DNA from: Clostridium algoriphilum
GTDB lineage: Bacteria > Bacillota > Clostridia > Clostridiales > Clostridiaceae
Direction: 5' to 3'
NCBI RefSeq assembly: GCF_020443705.1
Contig: NZ_JAIZZK010000010.1
Coordinates: forward strand, 55,286-119,285
DNA: 64,000 bases
Shown: in pieces, positions 28,376 to 38,162 of the stretch
Numbering within the stretch: the stretch's first letter is position 1
Layout: every line of letters begins with the position of its first letter
Notes under the pieces: model-generated
Seen by the model: the letters and a program-made list of their open reading frames with translations, nothing else
What the model was told of the DNA's origin: nothing
The model's database searches: none
Position numbers and translations under genes: made by a program

Positions 28376-28893
28376 ATTAGTAGATTTATTATTTTAGCAT
28401 AAAGTTCAGAAGGTTTATTTCTCCATTTAGTGCATAAATTCCGTGCTTGCTTGTTGGATGTTACACTAAGTTTAATATCTATAAGTGTAAAGCTATCTTC
28501 AGAAGCAGTTAGGTTAACTAAATAATTATTATTGTTTTCAATTGTATAGTCAGCAATAACTGTTAGTTCTTTTTTTATATTTTCAAGATGAGCTTTTAAA
28601 TAGCTATCAATAAGTGTTATCTTATTATCAGAAATTCTTCCTTTAAATAAGGATAGAACATTATCACCCTTTTGTGTAATAACTAATCTATGTTTACCTT
28701 TCTGCTCAGTACGTTTAAGTAGGTTAGATGCAATTAGTTCAGTGATATATTGTTGCAATGTGAAGTAATTTATAAAATTATTTTCAAGAATAATTTGTGT
28801 TATTTGGATATTGGAAATAGGGAGCTTTATTTTATAGAATATATAAAGTAAAAGAAGCTTATTTTCAGCTAAATCTAAAGCATCTTCAAACAT
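28366..28893 (-). CDS. DUF4364 family protein (winged-helix-like)
   Basis: Protein of 175 residues matching DUF4364, found in clostridia. The first 80 residues (LLLLYIFYKIKLPISNIQITQIILE, YFTLQQYITELIASNLL, HRLVITQKGDNVLSLF) look like a winged helix, so DNA binding is possible. The rest contains a beta-rich portion of unknown function. RBS AGGAGG before ATG. Convergent with the propeller gene and divergent from the deacetylase gene; no direct evidence of a target. Confidence 0.8.
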   Translation of the reverse strand: MFEDALDLAENKLLLLYIFYKIKLPISNIQITQIILENNFINYFTLQQYITELIASNLLKRTEQKGKHRLVITQKGDNVLSLFKGRISDNKITLIDSYLKAHLENIKKELTVIADYTIENNNNYLVNLTASEDSFTLIDIKLSVTSNKQARNLCTKWRNKPSELYAKIINLLIDD

Positions 28894-28980
28894 ATCTGTT
28901 CCTCCTTGTAGTTCACTTAATCCAAAACAATAATGAACTGTTTTGTTTCATGTAAAATTAACTATAAACATTATAACATA

Positions 28981-29010
28981 AAAAGCACCAAAATTAATCG
29001 GTGCTTTTAA
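28981..29010. terminator. Terminator-like hairpin inside a divergent intergenic region
   Basis: AAAAGCACC pairs with GGTGCTTTT around a 10-base loop, with T or A runs on both sides. It lies between divergent DUF4364 and deacetylase genes, where no gene end is expected. Confidence 0.55.
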
Positions 29011-29171
29011 TTTATAATAATTTGCCTTAATTATTATTAGATTGTAATCGAATTATACATATATATTAGTTTTTAGAATAAATTTAAAGTATAAATGTAC
29101 AAGGGGCAACTATTTAATAAATGTTTCTTAGGTACAAAGCAATGTAAGATATAAGGGGGATATAATAAGGC

Positions 29172-29921
29172 ATGAGTTACATAAAAAAAAATATATTTGT
29201 ATTTTGTGTGATATTCATTGGAATTTCAGCAATTATAGGAGTTTACAATTGGAAAACTAAGGGCACATTTTTAGGTGAACAACGTAAATTACCAATTTAC
29301 TCTGTAGATATTAAAGAGAAAAAGATTGCGATTTCATTTGATGCAAGTTGGGGTGATGATAGAACAGATGATATATTAAAGACATTAGATAAATATAATG
29401 CTAAAGCAACATTCTTTGTAGTGGGAGCATGGATAGACCAATTTCCAGGTATGTTAAAGATAATGCATGAAAAGGGACATGAAATAGGAAATCATTCTAA
29501 CAAACATCCAATAATGACTACCGTGTCCAAAGAGAAAATAATAAAAGAAATAGACACAACAGATGCTAAAATAATGGCTATAACAGGTCAAGAAACAACA
29601 CTTTTTAGATGCCCATCTGGAGAGTATAATAATTTAGTAATTGAAACAGTAGCATCTACAAATCATTATTGTATCCAATGGGACGTGGATAGTATAGATT
29701 GGAAAGAACAAGGAGCAGAAATCGAGTATAATAGAATAATAAAAAAAACTAAGCCAGGTTCTATACTTTTATTTCATAACGATGCAAAATACACTCCTCA
29801 AAATCTAGAGAAAATATTACAATATTTTAAAAATCAAGGTTACCAATTTGTAACAGTATCAGACCTTATATATAAAAATAATTATTATATAGATGAATCA
29901 GGAAAACAAATCCAGAAATAA
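29172..29921 (+). CDS. Polysaccharide deacetylase, PdaB-like (carbohydrate esterase 4)
   Basis: Protein of 249 residues with one N-terminal membrane anchor (residues 6-25) and an external NodB domain. Metal site and catalytic motifs are present in PdaB form: SFDASWGDD near 55-63, GHEIGNHSNKH with His108 and His112, FRCPSGEYN, WDVDSIDWK, and LLFHND near the end. PdaB acts on sporulation-related peptidoglycan in B. subtilis; a cortex or wall role is likely here but the exact substrate is not visible. The ribosome site is weak: GGGGGA lies 11-13 bases upstream of the ATG. Confidence 0.83.
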   Translation: MSYIKKNIFVFCVIFIGISAIIGVYNWKTKGTFLGEQRKLPIYSVDIKEKKIAISFDASWGDDRTDDILKTLDKYNAKATFFVVGAWIDQFPGMLKIMHEKGHEIGNHSNKHPIMTTVSKEKIIKEIDTTDAKIMAITGQETTLFRCPSGEYNNLVIETVASTNHYCIQWDVDSIDWKEQGAEIEYNRIIKKTKPGSILLFHNDAKYTPQNLEKILQYFKNQGYQFVTVSDLIYKNNYYIDESGKQIQK

Positions 29922-30098
29922 AAATTAAAAGTATTGAAATCTAACAAGCATTTGTATTATAATGGGAATATAAATACTAACAATTATGGAAAAATAAACA
30001 CAAATGAAATTATCTCAATATTTGGTATATTACAATAGAAAAATGAATACTTATATTCTAAGGAAAGTTAATTAAAAAAACTAAGGGAAAGAGGGATT

Positions 30099-30794
30099 AT
30101 GATGGATAATGTTATGTTAAATAATAAGATTTATTTAGAAGGAAAAGTAGTATCTGAATTAAAATTCAGTCATGAAATGTATGGAGAAGGCTTTTATGTG
30201 TTTGATTTTGAGGTCTGGAGACTTAGTGAAACAACTGATGTATTAACAATAACAATATCTGAAAGATTAATTGCAGGTATGGATATCAAAACAGGAAATG
30301 AGTTTATAGTTGAAGGCCAACTTAGATCTTACAATAAATTTGTTGAGGGATCAAATAGATTAATATTAACTGTATTTGCTAGGGACATTAAGGTATGTGA
30401 AGAAAGAAGTAAAAATCCAAATCAAATTTTTTTAGACGGATATATCTGTAAAAGCCCAGTATATAGGACAACTCCTTTTGGAAGAGAGATTGCGGACATG
30501 CTTTTAGCAGTTAACAGATTGTATAATAAATCTGATTATATACCTACAATTGCTTGGGGACGAAATTCTAGATTCTGTAAAAGTCTTGAAGTAGGAGATA
30601 ATATAAGAATTTGGGGTAGACTTCAAAGCAGAGAATATCAAAAAAAATTATCAGACGATGAAGTTATAAAAAAAGTGGCGTATGAAGTGTCTATATCAAA
30701 GATGGAGAAAGTTACTAAAGATGGTGAAAACACAGTAGAAGCCAATACACCTACTGATGAAGAGGGAGACTTTCAGGCTTTAGATGCAATATAA
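30099..30794 (+). CDS. SSB-like protein with two OB folds
   Basis: Protein of 231 residues that looks like two single-stranded DNA-binding (OB) domains in tandem. Residues 6-105 hold NKIYLEGKVVSELKFSHEMYGEGFYVFDFEVWRLSE and residues 109-205 the parallel NQIFLDGYICKSPVYRTTPFGREIADMLLAVNRLYNKSDYIPTIAWGRN, the latter close to the SSB core. The acidic C-terminus (PTDEEGDFQALDAI) only loosely recalls the SSB protein-interaction tip. ATGs at 30099 and 30102 are both possible after AGAGGG. It is not next to rpsF/rpsR, so it is an accessory SSB rather than the main one. Confidence 0.75.
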   Translation: MMDNVMLNNKIYLEGKVVSELKFSHEMYGEGFYVFDFEVWRLSETTDVLTITISERLIAGMDIKTGNEFIVEGQLRSYNKFVEGSNRLILTVFARDIKVCEERSKNPNQIFLDGYICKSPVYRTTPFGREIADMLLAVNRLYNKSDYIPTIAWGRNSRFCKSLEVGDNIRIWGRLQSREYQKKLSDDEVIKKVAYEVSISKMEKVTKDGENTVEANTPTDEEGDFQALDAI

Positions 30795-30826
30795 TATAAA
30801 TTTTTAAGTTATTATTTTGAATTTTT

Positions 30827-30882
30827 AAAAGAGCATATATTACCTAAAATGCATTCGCGGTAATATATGCTCTTTTATTTTA
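30827..30882. terminator. Bidirectional terminator between the SSB-like and dapH genes
   Basis: AAAAGAGCATATATTACC pairs with GGTAATATATGCTCTTTT over 18 bp around a 14-base loop, with A and T runs on both sides. Confidence 0.9.
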
Positions 30883-31590
30883 TTTTCTTAAATCATCAAG
30901 TAATTTAGTCTTTTCTTTAGTTTTACTATCTACATTTTTTATTATTTTAGCTGGGGTTCCTGCAACTACAACATTTTCAGGAATATCATTTACAACTACT
31001 GATCCTGCTGCAACTATTGAGTTATTTCCAATTCTTACGCCTTCGAGTATTACAGAGTTCGCTCCAATTAGTACATTGTCTCCAATTTCACAAGGACTTT
31101 TGCTTGGTGGTTCAAGAACACCTGCTATTACAGCACCTGCGCCTAAATGAACTCTTTTACCAAGTTTTCCACGTGCTCCAACAACAGCATTCATGTCTAT
31201 CATAGTTTCGTCGCCGATTTCAGCACCTATATTTATTACAGCGCCCATCATTATAACAGCATTTTTACCTATGGTAACTTTATCTCGTATAATTGCACCT
31301 GGTTCAATTCTTGCATCGATATTTTTCAAATCTATTAGGGGGATAGCAGAGTTACGTCTGTCTTGTTCAAGTTTGAATTTTCTGATTTTATCTTTATACT
31401 TTATTAAGAAATCTGATACCTCGTCACTTTCTCCAAAAAGCATATAGAAATCACCACTACCAAAATTCTCTATACCTCCAAAGTCGCATTTGGATAAGTC
31501 TCCATCAATATATAGTTTAATGGGAGTTGCCTTTTTTGCCTCTTTTATGTACCTTGCAATTTCATAAGGATCTGTTAAATCATAGTTCAT
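30880..31590 (-). CDS. dapH: Tetrahydrodipicolinate N-acetyltransferase
   Basis: Left-handed beta-helix acyltransferase of 236 residues: N-terminal DapH domain ([26 protein letters not shown]) then hexapeptide repeats ([44 protein letters not shown]...). It converts tetrahydrodipicolinate and acetyl-CoA to N-acetyl-2-amino-6-oxopimelate in the acetylase branch of lysine/diaminopimelate synthesis. RBS AAAGGAGAATAATT. The partner aminotransferase gene is divergent 320 bases away; dapB and dapA are close by. Confidence 0.95.
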   Translation of the reverse strand: MNYDLTDPYEIARYIKEAKKATPIKLYIDGDLSKCDFGGIENFGSGDFYMLFGESDEVSDFLIKYKDKIRKFKLEQDRRNSAIPLIDLKNIDARIEPGAIIRDKVTIGKNAVIMMGAVINIGAEIGDETMIDMNAVVGARGKLGKRVHLGAGAVIAGVLEPPSKSPCEIGDNVLIGANSVILEGVRIGNNSIVAAGSVVVNDIPENVVVAGTPAKIIKNVDSKTKEKTKLLDDLRK

Positions 31591-31911
31591 AATTATTCTC
31601 CTTTCGTATTATAAGTATTAAGTCAAGTTATTGTTTTTATGTGTTTAATTTCGATTACACTATAAATATTATTTCCTAAAAAGAATATTTATATCAGTCA
31701 TTGATCTAATGAATATAGTTTAATTTAAAAATATAATTTTAACATAAAACTATGTACATTGTAAATCATATAACAAAATGTACAGTAATTAAACAAAAAT
31801 ATTGATATTATCTTAGAAAAATTTAAAAAATACTGATTTTTATTCTATTATATAGTAAAATACTTATAATGAAAACACTTGAGAGTAAAAACACTTGAAA
31901 TGGAGGATGTT
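31591..31911. other. Divergent intergenic region between dapH and patA-like gene
   Basis: AT-rich. It contains an inverted repeat TGTACATT (31753-31760) ... AATGTACA (31777-31784), spaced 16 bases, which could be an operator. TTG at 31879 starts an in-frame extension of the aminotransferase but lacks a ribosome site. No lysine riboswitch was recognised. Confidence 0.5.
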
Positions 31912-33057
31912 ATGAATAAGTTATTTTCAAATAATGTAAATAATGTAGAGATTTCTGGAATTAGAAAATTTTTCAATAAGGTTACAAAGGTACAGGGTGC
32001 AATTTCACTTACCCTTGGTCAACCAGATTTTCCAGTGCCTAAGAACATTAAAAATGCCATGATTAAAGCTATAAATGAGAATAAAACTGAGTACACAGCT
32101 AATGCGGGGATTCCAGAACTTCGAGATGAAATTTCGAAGTTTTTACAAAGCATGGATATAAGATATTTAGCTGATGAAATAACAGTTACTGTAGGTGGAA
32201 GTGAAGCGCTTTTATGTATATTTGCAGCATTTTTAAATGCTGGGGATAAGGTGCTAGTGCCAACTCCGGCTTATCCAGCTTATGAGAGCTGCGTTAAGAT
32301 TTTTGGTGCAGAGGTAGTTAATTATAATCTTAATAAAGATTTTACTATTAATTTTGATTCTATAATTAAACTAATTGATGAGGAGAATCCTAAGCTTATA
32401 GTAATGTCACATCCATCCAATCCGACTGGAGCAATATTATCACGCTTTGAGCGAGATAAACTCTTTGAAATCTTAAAAGATAAAGATATTCACATAATAA
32501 GTGATGAAATGTATAGTTCATTATGTTATGAAAAATACTATTCTTTAGCTCAAATTGATGAATTAAGAAACAAAGTGATTTTGGTTGGTGGGTTTTCTAA
32601 AATGTTTTCAATGACAGGTCTAAGAGTAGGGTATGTTTGCGCAAGCAAATATATTATGGATAGTATAATGAAAGTACATCAGTATAATGTATCCTGTGCC
32701 ACTTCAATATCTCAATGGGGCGCGTACGAGGGGCTACTTTCTAGCATGAATGATGTGAATAATATGAAAGTGGAGTTTGAGATGCGAAAAGAATACGTAT
32801 ATAAAAGACTAAAACAAATGGGAATGGATACAACACTTCCAAAGGGTGCTTTTTATATATTTCCATCTATAACTAGATTTTCTATGAGTAGTGAAGAATT
32901 TTGCAACAGACTGCTACATGAAGGTAAGGTTGCCGTTGTGCCTGGTTCAGCTTTTGGAACGGGAGGAGAAGGTTTCATAAGAATTTCATATTCTTATAGT
33001 TTAGAAGTGTTAAAAGAAGGCTTAGACAGAATGGAAAAATGGCTTAAGACATTATAA
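31912..33057 (+). CDS. Class I aminotransferase, PatA-like (N-acetyl-diaminopimelate aminotransferase)
   Basis: PLP enzyme of 381 residues: Asn170 in SHPSNPTGA, Asp198 in ISDEMY, and the PLP lysine at 230 in VGGFSKMFSMTGLRVGY. General class I aminotransferase architecture. Next to dapH, the likely role is the N-acetyl-diaminopimelate aminotransferase step that follows DapH (as for B. subtilis PatA); aromatic or aspartate activity cannot be excluded. The ATG at 31912 follows GGAGG with 5 bases; a TTG at 31879 would add 11 residues and lacks support. Confidence 0.85.
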   Translation: MNKLFSNNVNNVEISGIRKFFNKVTKVQGAISLTLGQPDFPVPKNIKNAMIKAINENKTEYTANAGIPELRDEISKFLQSMDIRYLADEITVTVGGSEALLCIFAAFLNAGDKVLVPTPAYPAYESCVKIFGAEVVNYNLNKDFTINFDSIIKLIDEENPKLIVMSHPSNPTGAILSRFERDKLFEILKDKDIHIISDEMYSSLCYEKYYSLAQIDELRNKVILVGGFSKMFSMTGLRVGYVCASKYIMDSIMKVHQYNVSCATSISQWGAYEGLLSSMNDVNNMKVEFEMRKEYVYKRLKQMGMDTTLPKGAFYIFPSITRFSMSSEEFCNRLLHEGKVAVVPGSAFGTGGEGFIRISYSYSLEVLKEGLDRMEKWLKTL

Positions 33058-33125
33058 ACATAGCTGAGTAAGCTTAATAAGCATGGAACTTAACACAAAC
33101 TCAAGATATAACTTAAAAAACAATC

Positions 33126-33177
33126 TAAAATGCACCCTATAATGTAGAATTCTTATTTCTCTACTTTATAGGGTGCA
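33126..33177 (-). terminator. Terminator after dapB
   Basis: TGCACCCTATAATGTAGA pairs with TCTACTTTATAGGGTGCA (one mismatch near the centre) around an 11-base loop. On the minus strand it is followed by TTTTAG. It also separates the convergent aminotransferase gene. Confidence 0.7.
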
Positions 33178-33209
33178 AATTAATTTATTGAAGAATTTAT
33201 TGTTTAAGT

Positions 33210-33965
33210 CTAAATTGACATGTTAACCACATCATCCATAGTATATAGACCCTTATCTTTTCCATATATATATTCGCAGGCTTTTAGGGAACCTATAGCG
33301 AAAACATCTCTTGATATTGCAGTATGCTTAATTTCAATGCATTCACCTTTTCCTGCAAATATGACTTCATGATCACCTATAATGTTTCCACCACGCACTG
33401 CATGAATACCTATTTCATTAGGTTGTCTTTTACTTAAGCCATCGCGGCCTTTAGTAAAGAATGTTTCGTCGTCGATTGAATCTTTAATTGTATTTGCAAG
33501 AAGTAGAGCAGTACCACTAGGAGCATCAACTTTCTGGTTGTGATGTTTTTCTATTATCTCAATATCAAAATCTTTGTAAAGCATATTGCTTATACTCTTA
33601 AGTATATTATTAACAATATTTATGCCTATTGACATATTTGCGGAATGAAATACTGGAATCTCTTTGCTAAGAGATTCAATTTTTAATAATTGCGCTGGTG
33701 AGTAACCAGTAGTGCAGAATACAATAGGGACATTTTTCTCTTTAGAATACTTACATAAACTATCTAGTGCATCAGGCCTTGAAAAATCTAAAATTACATC
33801 TATATCAATTTCACATTCAAGGATACTGTCATAACATGGATAGGTTAAATTAGATGAGTTTCTATCAACACCTGCAACAATTGAAATTGTTGTAGATGCT
33901 TTAGCCATTTCAGAAATAACTTTGCCCATTTTTCCATTGCAACCGTTTAATAGCATTTTAATCAT
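33210..33965 (-). CDS. dapB: 4-Hydroxy-tetrahydrodipicolinate reductase
   Basis: Oxidoreductase of 251 residues with the N-terminal nucleotide fold ([14 protein letters not shown]) and catalytic segment [22 protein letters not shown], which holds the conserved His pair, Lys and DAPSGT. It reduces the DapA product in lysine/diaminopimelate synthesis, using NAD(P)H. Its ATG overlaps the dapA stop as TAATG, so the two are translationally coupled. Confidence 0.97.
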   Translation of the reverse strand: MIKMLLNGCNGKMGKVISEMAKASTTISIVAGVDRNSSNLTYPCYDSILECEIDIDVILDFSRPDALDSLCKYSKEKNVPIVFCTTGYSPAQLLKIESLSKEIPVFHSANMSIGINIVNNILKSISNMLYKDFDIEIIEKHHNQKVDAPSGTALLLANTIKDSIDDETFFTKGRDGLSKRQPNEIGIHAVRGGNIIGDHEVIFAGKGECIEIKHTAISRDVFAIGSLKACEYIYGKDKGLYTMDDVVNMSI

Positions 33966-34858
33966 TAGAGTTCCTCCTTCAAAGGAATATTATATGCTTT
34001 TAGTTCTTTCTTTAGAAGTTGTAAATTATTTTCATCCATTTCACATAAAGGTAGTCTTAAAGAACCGACTTCCATTCCCATAAGATTCATAGCTGTTTTT
34101 ACAGGTATAGGATTAGTTTCTATAAATACTGCGTTATTAAGAGGAAGATACCCAAGTTGAATCTTTAGAGCAGCTGCATGATCCCCATTTAAATATAACT
34201 CACACATATTGTGCATATCTGTAGGAATTATATTTGCGAGAACTGAAATAACACCGAGGCCACCTAAGGATAGTATAGGTATAACTTGGTCGTCATTACC
34301 TGAATAGACATCTAAGTTATCTCCGCATAGTGCTTTAATTTGTGCTATTTGACCTATATTACCGCTTGCTTCTTTAATTGCTACAATATTTGGTATTACA
34401 CATAATTTTAGAAGTGTGCTAGGATTAATATTCATTCCTGTTCTTGAAGGAACGTTATACATTACAATTGGTGTAGTTATACTACTTGCAATTGCTTTGA
34501 AATGTTCAACTAATCCTTTTTGAGTAGTTTTATTGTAGTAGGGTGTAATTACAAGTACTCCATCTACTCCTATTTTTTCTGCCCATTTACTCATGCTTAT
34601 TGCAGCGGCAGTATCGTTACTTCCTGTACCAGCAATTACTGGAATCCTTTTATTAACTAGATCAACTACAAATTTTATAGTCTCTTTTTTTTCTTGATCT
34701 GTCATAGTAGAAGCTTCACCTGTAGTACCACACACTACAATAGCATCTGTCTTGCTTTTAATGTGCCATTCTATTAATTCTTCGAGTTTTTTGAAATCGA
34801 CTCCTCTTTCATTAAACGGGGTGACAATTGCAACACCAGAACCTTTAAAAATACTCAA
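33965..34858 (-). CDS. dapA: 4-Hydroxy-tetrahydrodipicolinate synthase
   Basis: TIM-barrel aldolase of 297 residues. It shows [14 protein letters not shown] (the substrate-binding GTTGE), [25 protein letters not shown] with the catalytic Tyr, and [10 protein letters not shown] with the Schiff-base Lys. It condenses pyruvate with aspartate semialdehyde, the first committed step of lysine synthesis. RBS GAGGTAATCTTTT. First gene of the dapA-dapB unit; no L-box upstream. Confidence 0.97.
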   Translation of the reverse strand: MSIFKGSGVAIVTPFNERGVDFKKLEELIEWHIKSKTDAIVVCGTTGEASTMTDQEKKETIKFVVDLVNKRIPVIAGTGSNDTAAAISMSKWAEKIGVDGVLVITPYYNKTTQKGLVEHFKAIASSITTPIVMYNVPSRTGMNINPSTLLKLCVIPNIVAIKEASGNIGQIAQIKALCGDNLDVYSGNDDQVIPILSLGGLGVISVLANIIPTDMHNMCELYLNGDHAAALKIQLGYLPLNNAVFIETNPIPVKTAMNLMGMEVGSLRLPLCEMDENNLQLLKKELKAYNIPLKEEL

Positions 34859-35301
34859 AAGATTACCTCCTCGTAGTCATCAGAAGAACAATAATTGTTG
34901 ATTGCTATTCTTCATAGAACTATTTTATTTTTATTACTATATACTTATTAATCGAAATTGATTTTAGTGAAGCATTTCGTCATTTTAATTTATAATAAAT
35001 TAAAAGAATACATGGATTATCACTAAGATATTTTTAATTACTATACTATATTATATAGCCCTTATGTGCAAATATATATACTTTTTTTAAAATAAATGAA
35101 AATCAGCGACATAAATAAGCGACATATATATGAAAGAAAGCATTTACAATATTGTAATTATCAAATAATATGCTAGATACCCTTCAGTTAACTATAACAT
35201 AATTAAACAAAAGGTAATTATACTTTTTTTAGTAATGTGAATAAAAAAGCTTAAAGGTGTAAAAAATATAATATATTACTATTATAATTGGGAGGTATAT
35301 C
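34859..35301. other. AT-rich intergenic region between dapA and SASP genes
   Basis: About 440 bases with no credible ORF. Near the dapA start the minus strand could fold GAAGAATAGCAAT with ATTGTTCTTC. The 8-mer GCGACATA occurs twice at about 35104-35125. A TGAATA at 35238-35243 resembles a sigma-G -35 for the SASP gene, but I could not find a matching -10. Confidence 0.4.
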
Positions 35302-35541
35302 ATGGGAAAAACACCTTTAAAAAAGGTTATAAAAGCCAAATTAAAAACAAACAAAGAGTTAACTAAAAATGAAATGCTCAGAGAAGCGTTAAAATATGAA
35401 ATAGCAGAGGAATTAGGATTAACTGGTAAGATAGATGATTGTGGGTGGAGTGGATTAACAGCAGAAGAAACAGGAAGGATTGGGGGCTTAATGACTAAGA
35501 GAAAGAAAATAATTAATCTTCCTAAAAACAAAGACTTTTAA
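35302..35541 (+). CDS. Alpha/beta-type small acid-soluble spore protein
   Basis: Protein of 79 residues with the SASP signature: ALKYEIAEELGLTGKI near residues 32-47 (contains the EIA region cleaved by the GPR protease) and GLTAEETGRIGGLMTKR near 53-69. The Lys-rich N-terminal 30 residues differ from classical SASPs. These proteins coat spore DNA and are made in the forespore. GGGAGG lies ahead of the ATG. Evidence that the organism sporulates. Confidence 0.85.
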   Translation: MGKTPLKKVIKAKLKTNKELTKNEMLREALKYEIAEELGLTGKIDDCGWSGLTAEETGRIGGLMTKRKKIINLPKNKDF

Positions 35542-35667
35542 AGATGTTAGTTAAATTACTTTGGACAATATTTGGTGTATAGGTTAGAATATTATATGCC
35601 AGTATTGTTTTAAAAGGAGAATTCTTTGGAAAAGAAAAGAAGTCCTTGAATAAGGAGAAATGTTAAT

Positions 35668-36405
35668 ATGGACTGTTATAAAGAGTTTGCATGCATATAT
35701 GATGAATTAATCAATTCTGATATTGATTATAAAACATGGGCATCTAACATACTACGTATTTGCAAAGAATATAACTTAGAGATGGATAGCTATTTAGATT
35801 TAGCATGTGGTACAGGAAATCTTACTATAGAAATTGCAAGTCAATTTAATCATGTATGGGCAGTTGATTTATCTAGCGATATGTTAAGTCAAGCAGAGAA
35901 AAAAATGAGGGAAGCATCAATAAAATTAAACTTTGTATGCCAAAATATTTGTGAATTGAACTTAAATAATACTTTTAATCTCATTACTTGCTGTTTAGAT
36001 TCTAGTAACTATATATTAGAAGAAGAAAATTTTGAAAAGTATTTAATGGGTGCATACAATTTATTAAAAGAGGGTGGTTTATTTGTGTTTGACGTTAACT
36101 CTTATTATAAATTAACTAATGTGCTCGGTAATAATACTTATAATTATGATAGGGATGATGTGGTCTACATTTGGGAAAATTATATAGAAAATGATGTTGT
36201 AGAAATGAATTTAACCTTTTTTGTAAAAGAAGGACAAGTATATAAAAGATTTGATGAGGTTCACTCAGAGAGAGCTTATACTCAAGAATATATAGAAAAC
36301 ATTATTAAAAAAATTGGATTTAAAATGATAAAGAAAATGGATAACTATGAAGATAAAGTGGTAAGTGATCATACTGAGCGAATATGTTATGTGCTAAAGA
36401 AGTAA
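35668..36405 (+). CDS. Class I SAM-dependent methyltransferase
   Basis: Rossmann-fold methyltransferase of 245 residues. Motif I is YLDLACGTGNLTIEIA near residues 42-57, with VWAVDLSSDMLSQA and later LLKEGGLFVFDVN. The substrate cannot be deduced; this family includes enzymes acting on small molecules and proteins. AAGGAG is 10 bases before the ATG. The gene lies 60 bases upstream of hslO in the same direction and may be cotranscribed. Confidence 0.85.
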   Translation: MDCYKEFACIYDELINSDIDYKTWASNILRICKEYNLEMDSYLDLACGTGNLTIEIASQFNHVWAVDLSSDMLSQAEKKMREASIKLNFVCQNICELNLNNTFNLITCCLDSSNYILEEENFEKYLMGAYNLLKEGGLFVFDVNSYYKLTNVLGNNTYNYDRDDVVYIWENYIENDVVEMNLTFFVKEGQVYKRFDEVHSERAYTQEYIENIIKKIGFKMIKKMDNYEDKVVSDHTERICYVLKK

Positions 36406-36464
36406 AATATAGGAGAGTATCGATAGTGTTTGCACTATTAAAGATTATATAAGGGGGTTAGTTT

Positions 36465-37346
36465 ATGGATAAATTGGTTAGAGCTACTGCAAAGGAAGGT
36501 CAGGTTAGAATAGTTGCAGCTATAACTACAGATTTAGTAAATGAGGGAGCTTTGATGCATTTATGTGCACCTACGGCAGCAGCTGCTTTTGGTAGAATGC
36601 TAACAGCGGGTACTCTCATGGGAACCATGCTTAAGTCGAAGCAGGATAGTCTGACACTCCAAATTGACGGTGGTGGAGAAGCGAAAGGAGTGGTAGTAAC
36701 TGCTCATGCTGATTCGAGTGTAAAAGGATACATAGGAAATCCTAATGTAGATTTGCCTGCTAATAAACAAGGTAAACTTGATGTAGGTGGTGCTATTGGC
36801 AAAGATGGTTATGTAAGAATTATAAGAGACATGGGTCTAAAGGAGCCCTATATTGGTCAAGTACCAATTCGCACAGGAGAGATAGGAGATGATCTAGCTT
36901 ATTACTTTACAGTATCTGAGCAAACACCATCTGCTGTGGGACTAGGAGTGTTAGTAGATACAGACATGAGTATTAAAGCTTCAGGTGGATTTATTATTCA
37001 AATGATGCCTGGTGCTGATGAATTTTTGGCTGATACAATAACATATAGGTTAGAAGAGATTCCATCCATAACTGAGTTTATAGAAAAAGGGATGAATATT
37101 GAAGAAATTTTAGAATTTATTTTTGAGGATATGCAACTTAAAATACACGAAGAAATAAAGCCCACTTATAAATGTGATTGTTGTAGAGAAAGAGTTGAGA
37201 GAGCATTAATAAGCATAGGTAAAAGGGATTTAGAAGAATTATATAATGATAGTAAAACAGAAGAACTTAAATGCCACTTTTGTAACAAAAAATATGAATT
37301 TAGTCATGAAGATATTGGTCAATTACTTAAAGAGTCAAAATTGTAA
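36465..37346 (+). CDS. hslO: Redox-regulated chaperone Hsp33
   Basis: Chaperone of 293 residues activated by disulfide bond formation. The N-terminal fold ([25 protein letters not shown]...) and the C-terminal redox switch are clear: CDCC near residue 240 and CHFC about 30 residues later, the C-X-C ... C-X2-C zinc site. In the reduced state zinc holds it inactive; oxidation opens it. RBS AAGGGGGTTAGTTT. Confidence 0.96.
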   Translation: MDKLVRATAKEGQVRIVAAITTDLVNEGALMHLCAPTAAAAFGRMLTAGTLMGTMLKSKQDSLTLQIDGGGEAKGVVVTAHADSSVKGYIGNPNVDLPANKQGKLDVGGAIGKDGYVRIIRDMGLKEPYIGQVPIRTGEIGDDLAYYFTVSEQTPSAVGLGVLVDTDMSIKASGGFIIQMMPGADEFLADTITYRLEEIPSITEFIEKGMNIEEILEFIFEDMQLKIHEEIKPTYKCDCCRERVERALISIGKRDLEELYNDSKTEELKCHFCNKKYEFSHEDIGQLLKESKL

Positions 37347-37518
37347 TTTAGAATGCAACTTTAGAGCAAAGAAATATTGTTACTATTGTTGCTTCTTTTT
37401 ATATTATAGTAAAAACAAGGTATATTGTATTTTTGTGAAAATCGTAGGAAAATGAAGTATTCTTAAAATATAGGCACTGGAATATAGAAATACAAAGTAG
37501 CATTCACTATATTTACTA
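37347..37518. other. Short intergenic segment downstream of hslO
   Basis: No feature except a weak hairpin near 37366-37398 (AGCAA ... TTGCT) with TTTTTAT after it, possibly a terminator for hslO. Confidence 0.35.
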
Positions 37519-37547
37519 TTGACAGCTATAGAAAAATCTTATATTAT
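37519..37547 (+). promoter_or_regulatory. Promoter upstream of the tRNA cluster (distal)
   Basis: TTGACA at 37519-37524, 17-base spacer, TATTAT at 37542-37547. Confidence 0.6.
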
Positions 37548-37611
37548 AATAAAGTATTGAGAGACAAGAAAGTAAACATTAAAGTAAAAAAACAGTTACT
37601 GCATAAAGTTG

Positions 37612-37640
37612 TTGACAAGTTTTATGAAATGATGTAGACT
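37612..37640 (+). promoter_or_regulatory. Promoter immediately upstream of the tRNA cluster
   Basis: TTGACA at 37612-37617, 17-base spacer, TAGACT at 37635-37640; the first tRNA starts about 24 bases later. Confidence 0.65.
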
Positions 37641-37663
37641 ATACTAGTCTGATAAAGACATGT

Positions 37664-37739
37664 GGGAGCATAGCTCAGCTGGGAGAGCATCTGCCTTACA
37701 AGCAGAGGGTCACAGGTTCGAACCCTGTTGTTCCCACCA
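37664..37739 (+). tRNA. tRNA-Val (anticodon TAC)
   Basis: Cloverleaf with acceptor GGGAGCA/TGTTCCC, D loop, anticodon loop CTTACAA on a TCTGC/GCAGA stem, T loop GTTCGAAC and encoded CCA. It reads GTA codons, matching the specifier of the valS T-box. Confidence 0.97.
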
Positions 37740-37744
37740 CATAT

Positions 37745-37821
37745 GGCTCAGTAGCTCAGTTGGTTAGAGTGCCGCCCTGTCACGGCGGAGGTCGAGGGTC
37801 CGAGTCCCTTCTGGGTCGCCA
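37745..37821 (+). tRNA. tRNA-Asp (anticodon GTC)
   Basis: Acceptor GGCTCAG/CTGGGTC, anticodon loop CTGTCAC on a CCGCC/GGCGG stem, T arm with TCCGAGT, and encoded CCA. It starts 5 bases after the Val tRNA. Confidence 0.97.
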
Positions 37822-37869
37822 TTAAATTTAGTAAGTTTAATAAAATTAGTGAATTTGAAAAATTAGTAA

Positions 37870-37945
<76 letters not shown>

Positions 37946-37950
37946 ATGGT

Positions 37951-38025
37951 GCGGAAGTGGCTCAGTGGTAGAGCGTCACCTTGCCAAGGTGAACGTCGCG
38001 AGTTCGAATCTCGTCTTCCGCTCCA
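37951..38025 (+). tRNA. tRNA-Gly (anticodon GCC)
   Basis: Acceptor GCGGAAG/CTTCCGC, anticodon loop TTGCCAA on a TCACC/GGTGA stem, T loop TTCGAAT and encoded CCA. Confidence 0.97.
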
Positions 38026-38031
38026 AACTAT

Positions 38032-38106
38032 GGCGCTATAGCCAAGCGGTAAGGTCAAGGTCTGCAAAACCTTTATTCCCCGGTTCAAATCCGGGTGGCG
38101 CCTCCA
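38032..38106 (+). tRNA. tRNA-Cys (anticodon GCA)
   Basis: Acceptor GGCGCTA/TGGCGCC, anticodon loop CTGCAAA on an AAGGT/ACCTT stem, T loop TTCAAAT and encoded CCA. Last of five tandem tRNAs. Confidence 0.97.
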
Positions 38107-38117
38107 AAGCAGTGAAA

Positions 38118-38162
38118 AGTAGTTTAAATGTTGATGTTCAGCATTTAGACTGCTTTTTTTTA
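38118..38162 (+). terminator. Terminator of the tRNA cluster
   Basis: A 17-bp stem, left arm AGTAGTTTAAATGTTGA, with three G-T pairs and a TGT loop, followed by eight T residues. Confidence 0.88.

Noticed and set aside
34859..35100. A lysine riboswitch before dapA
   Set aside because: I saw none of the L-box core; only an imperfect hairpin near the ribosome site.
35221..35301. Sigma-G promoter of the SASP gene
   Set aside because: TGAATA is present at 35238, but no CATA-type -10 lies at the right distance, so it was not annotated.
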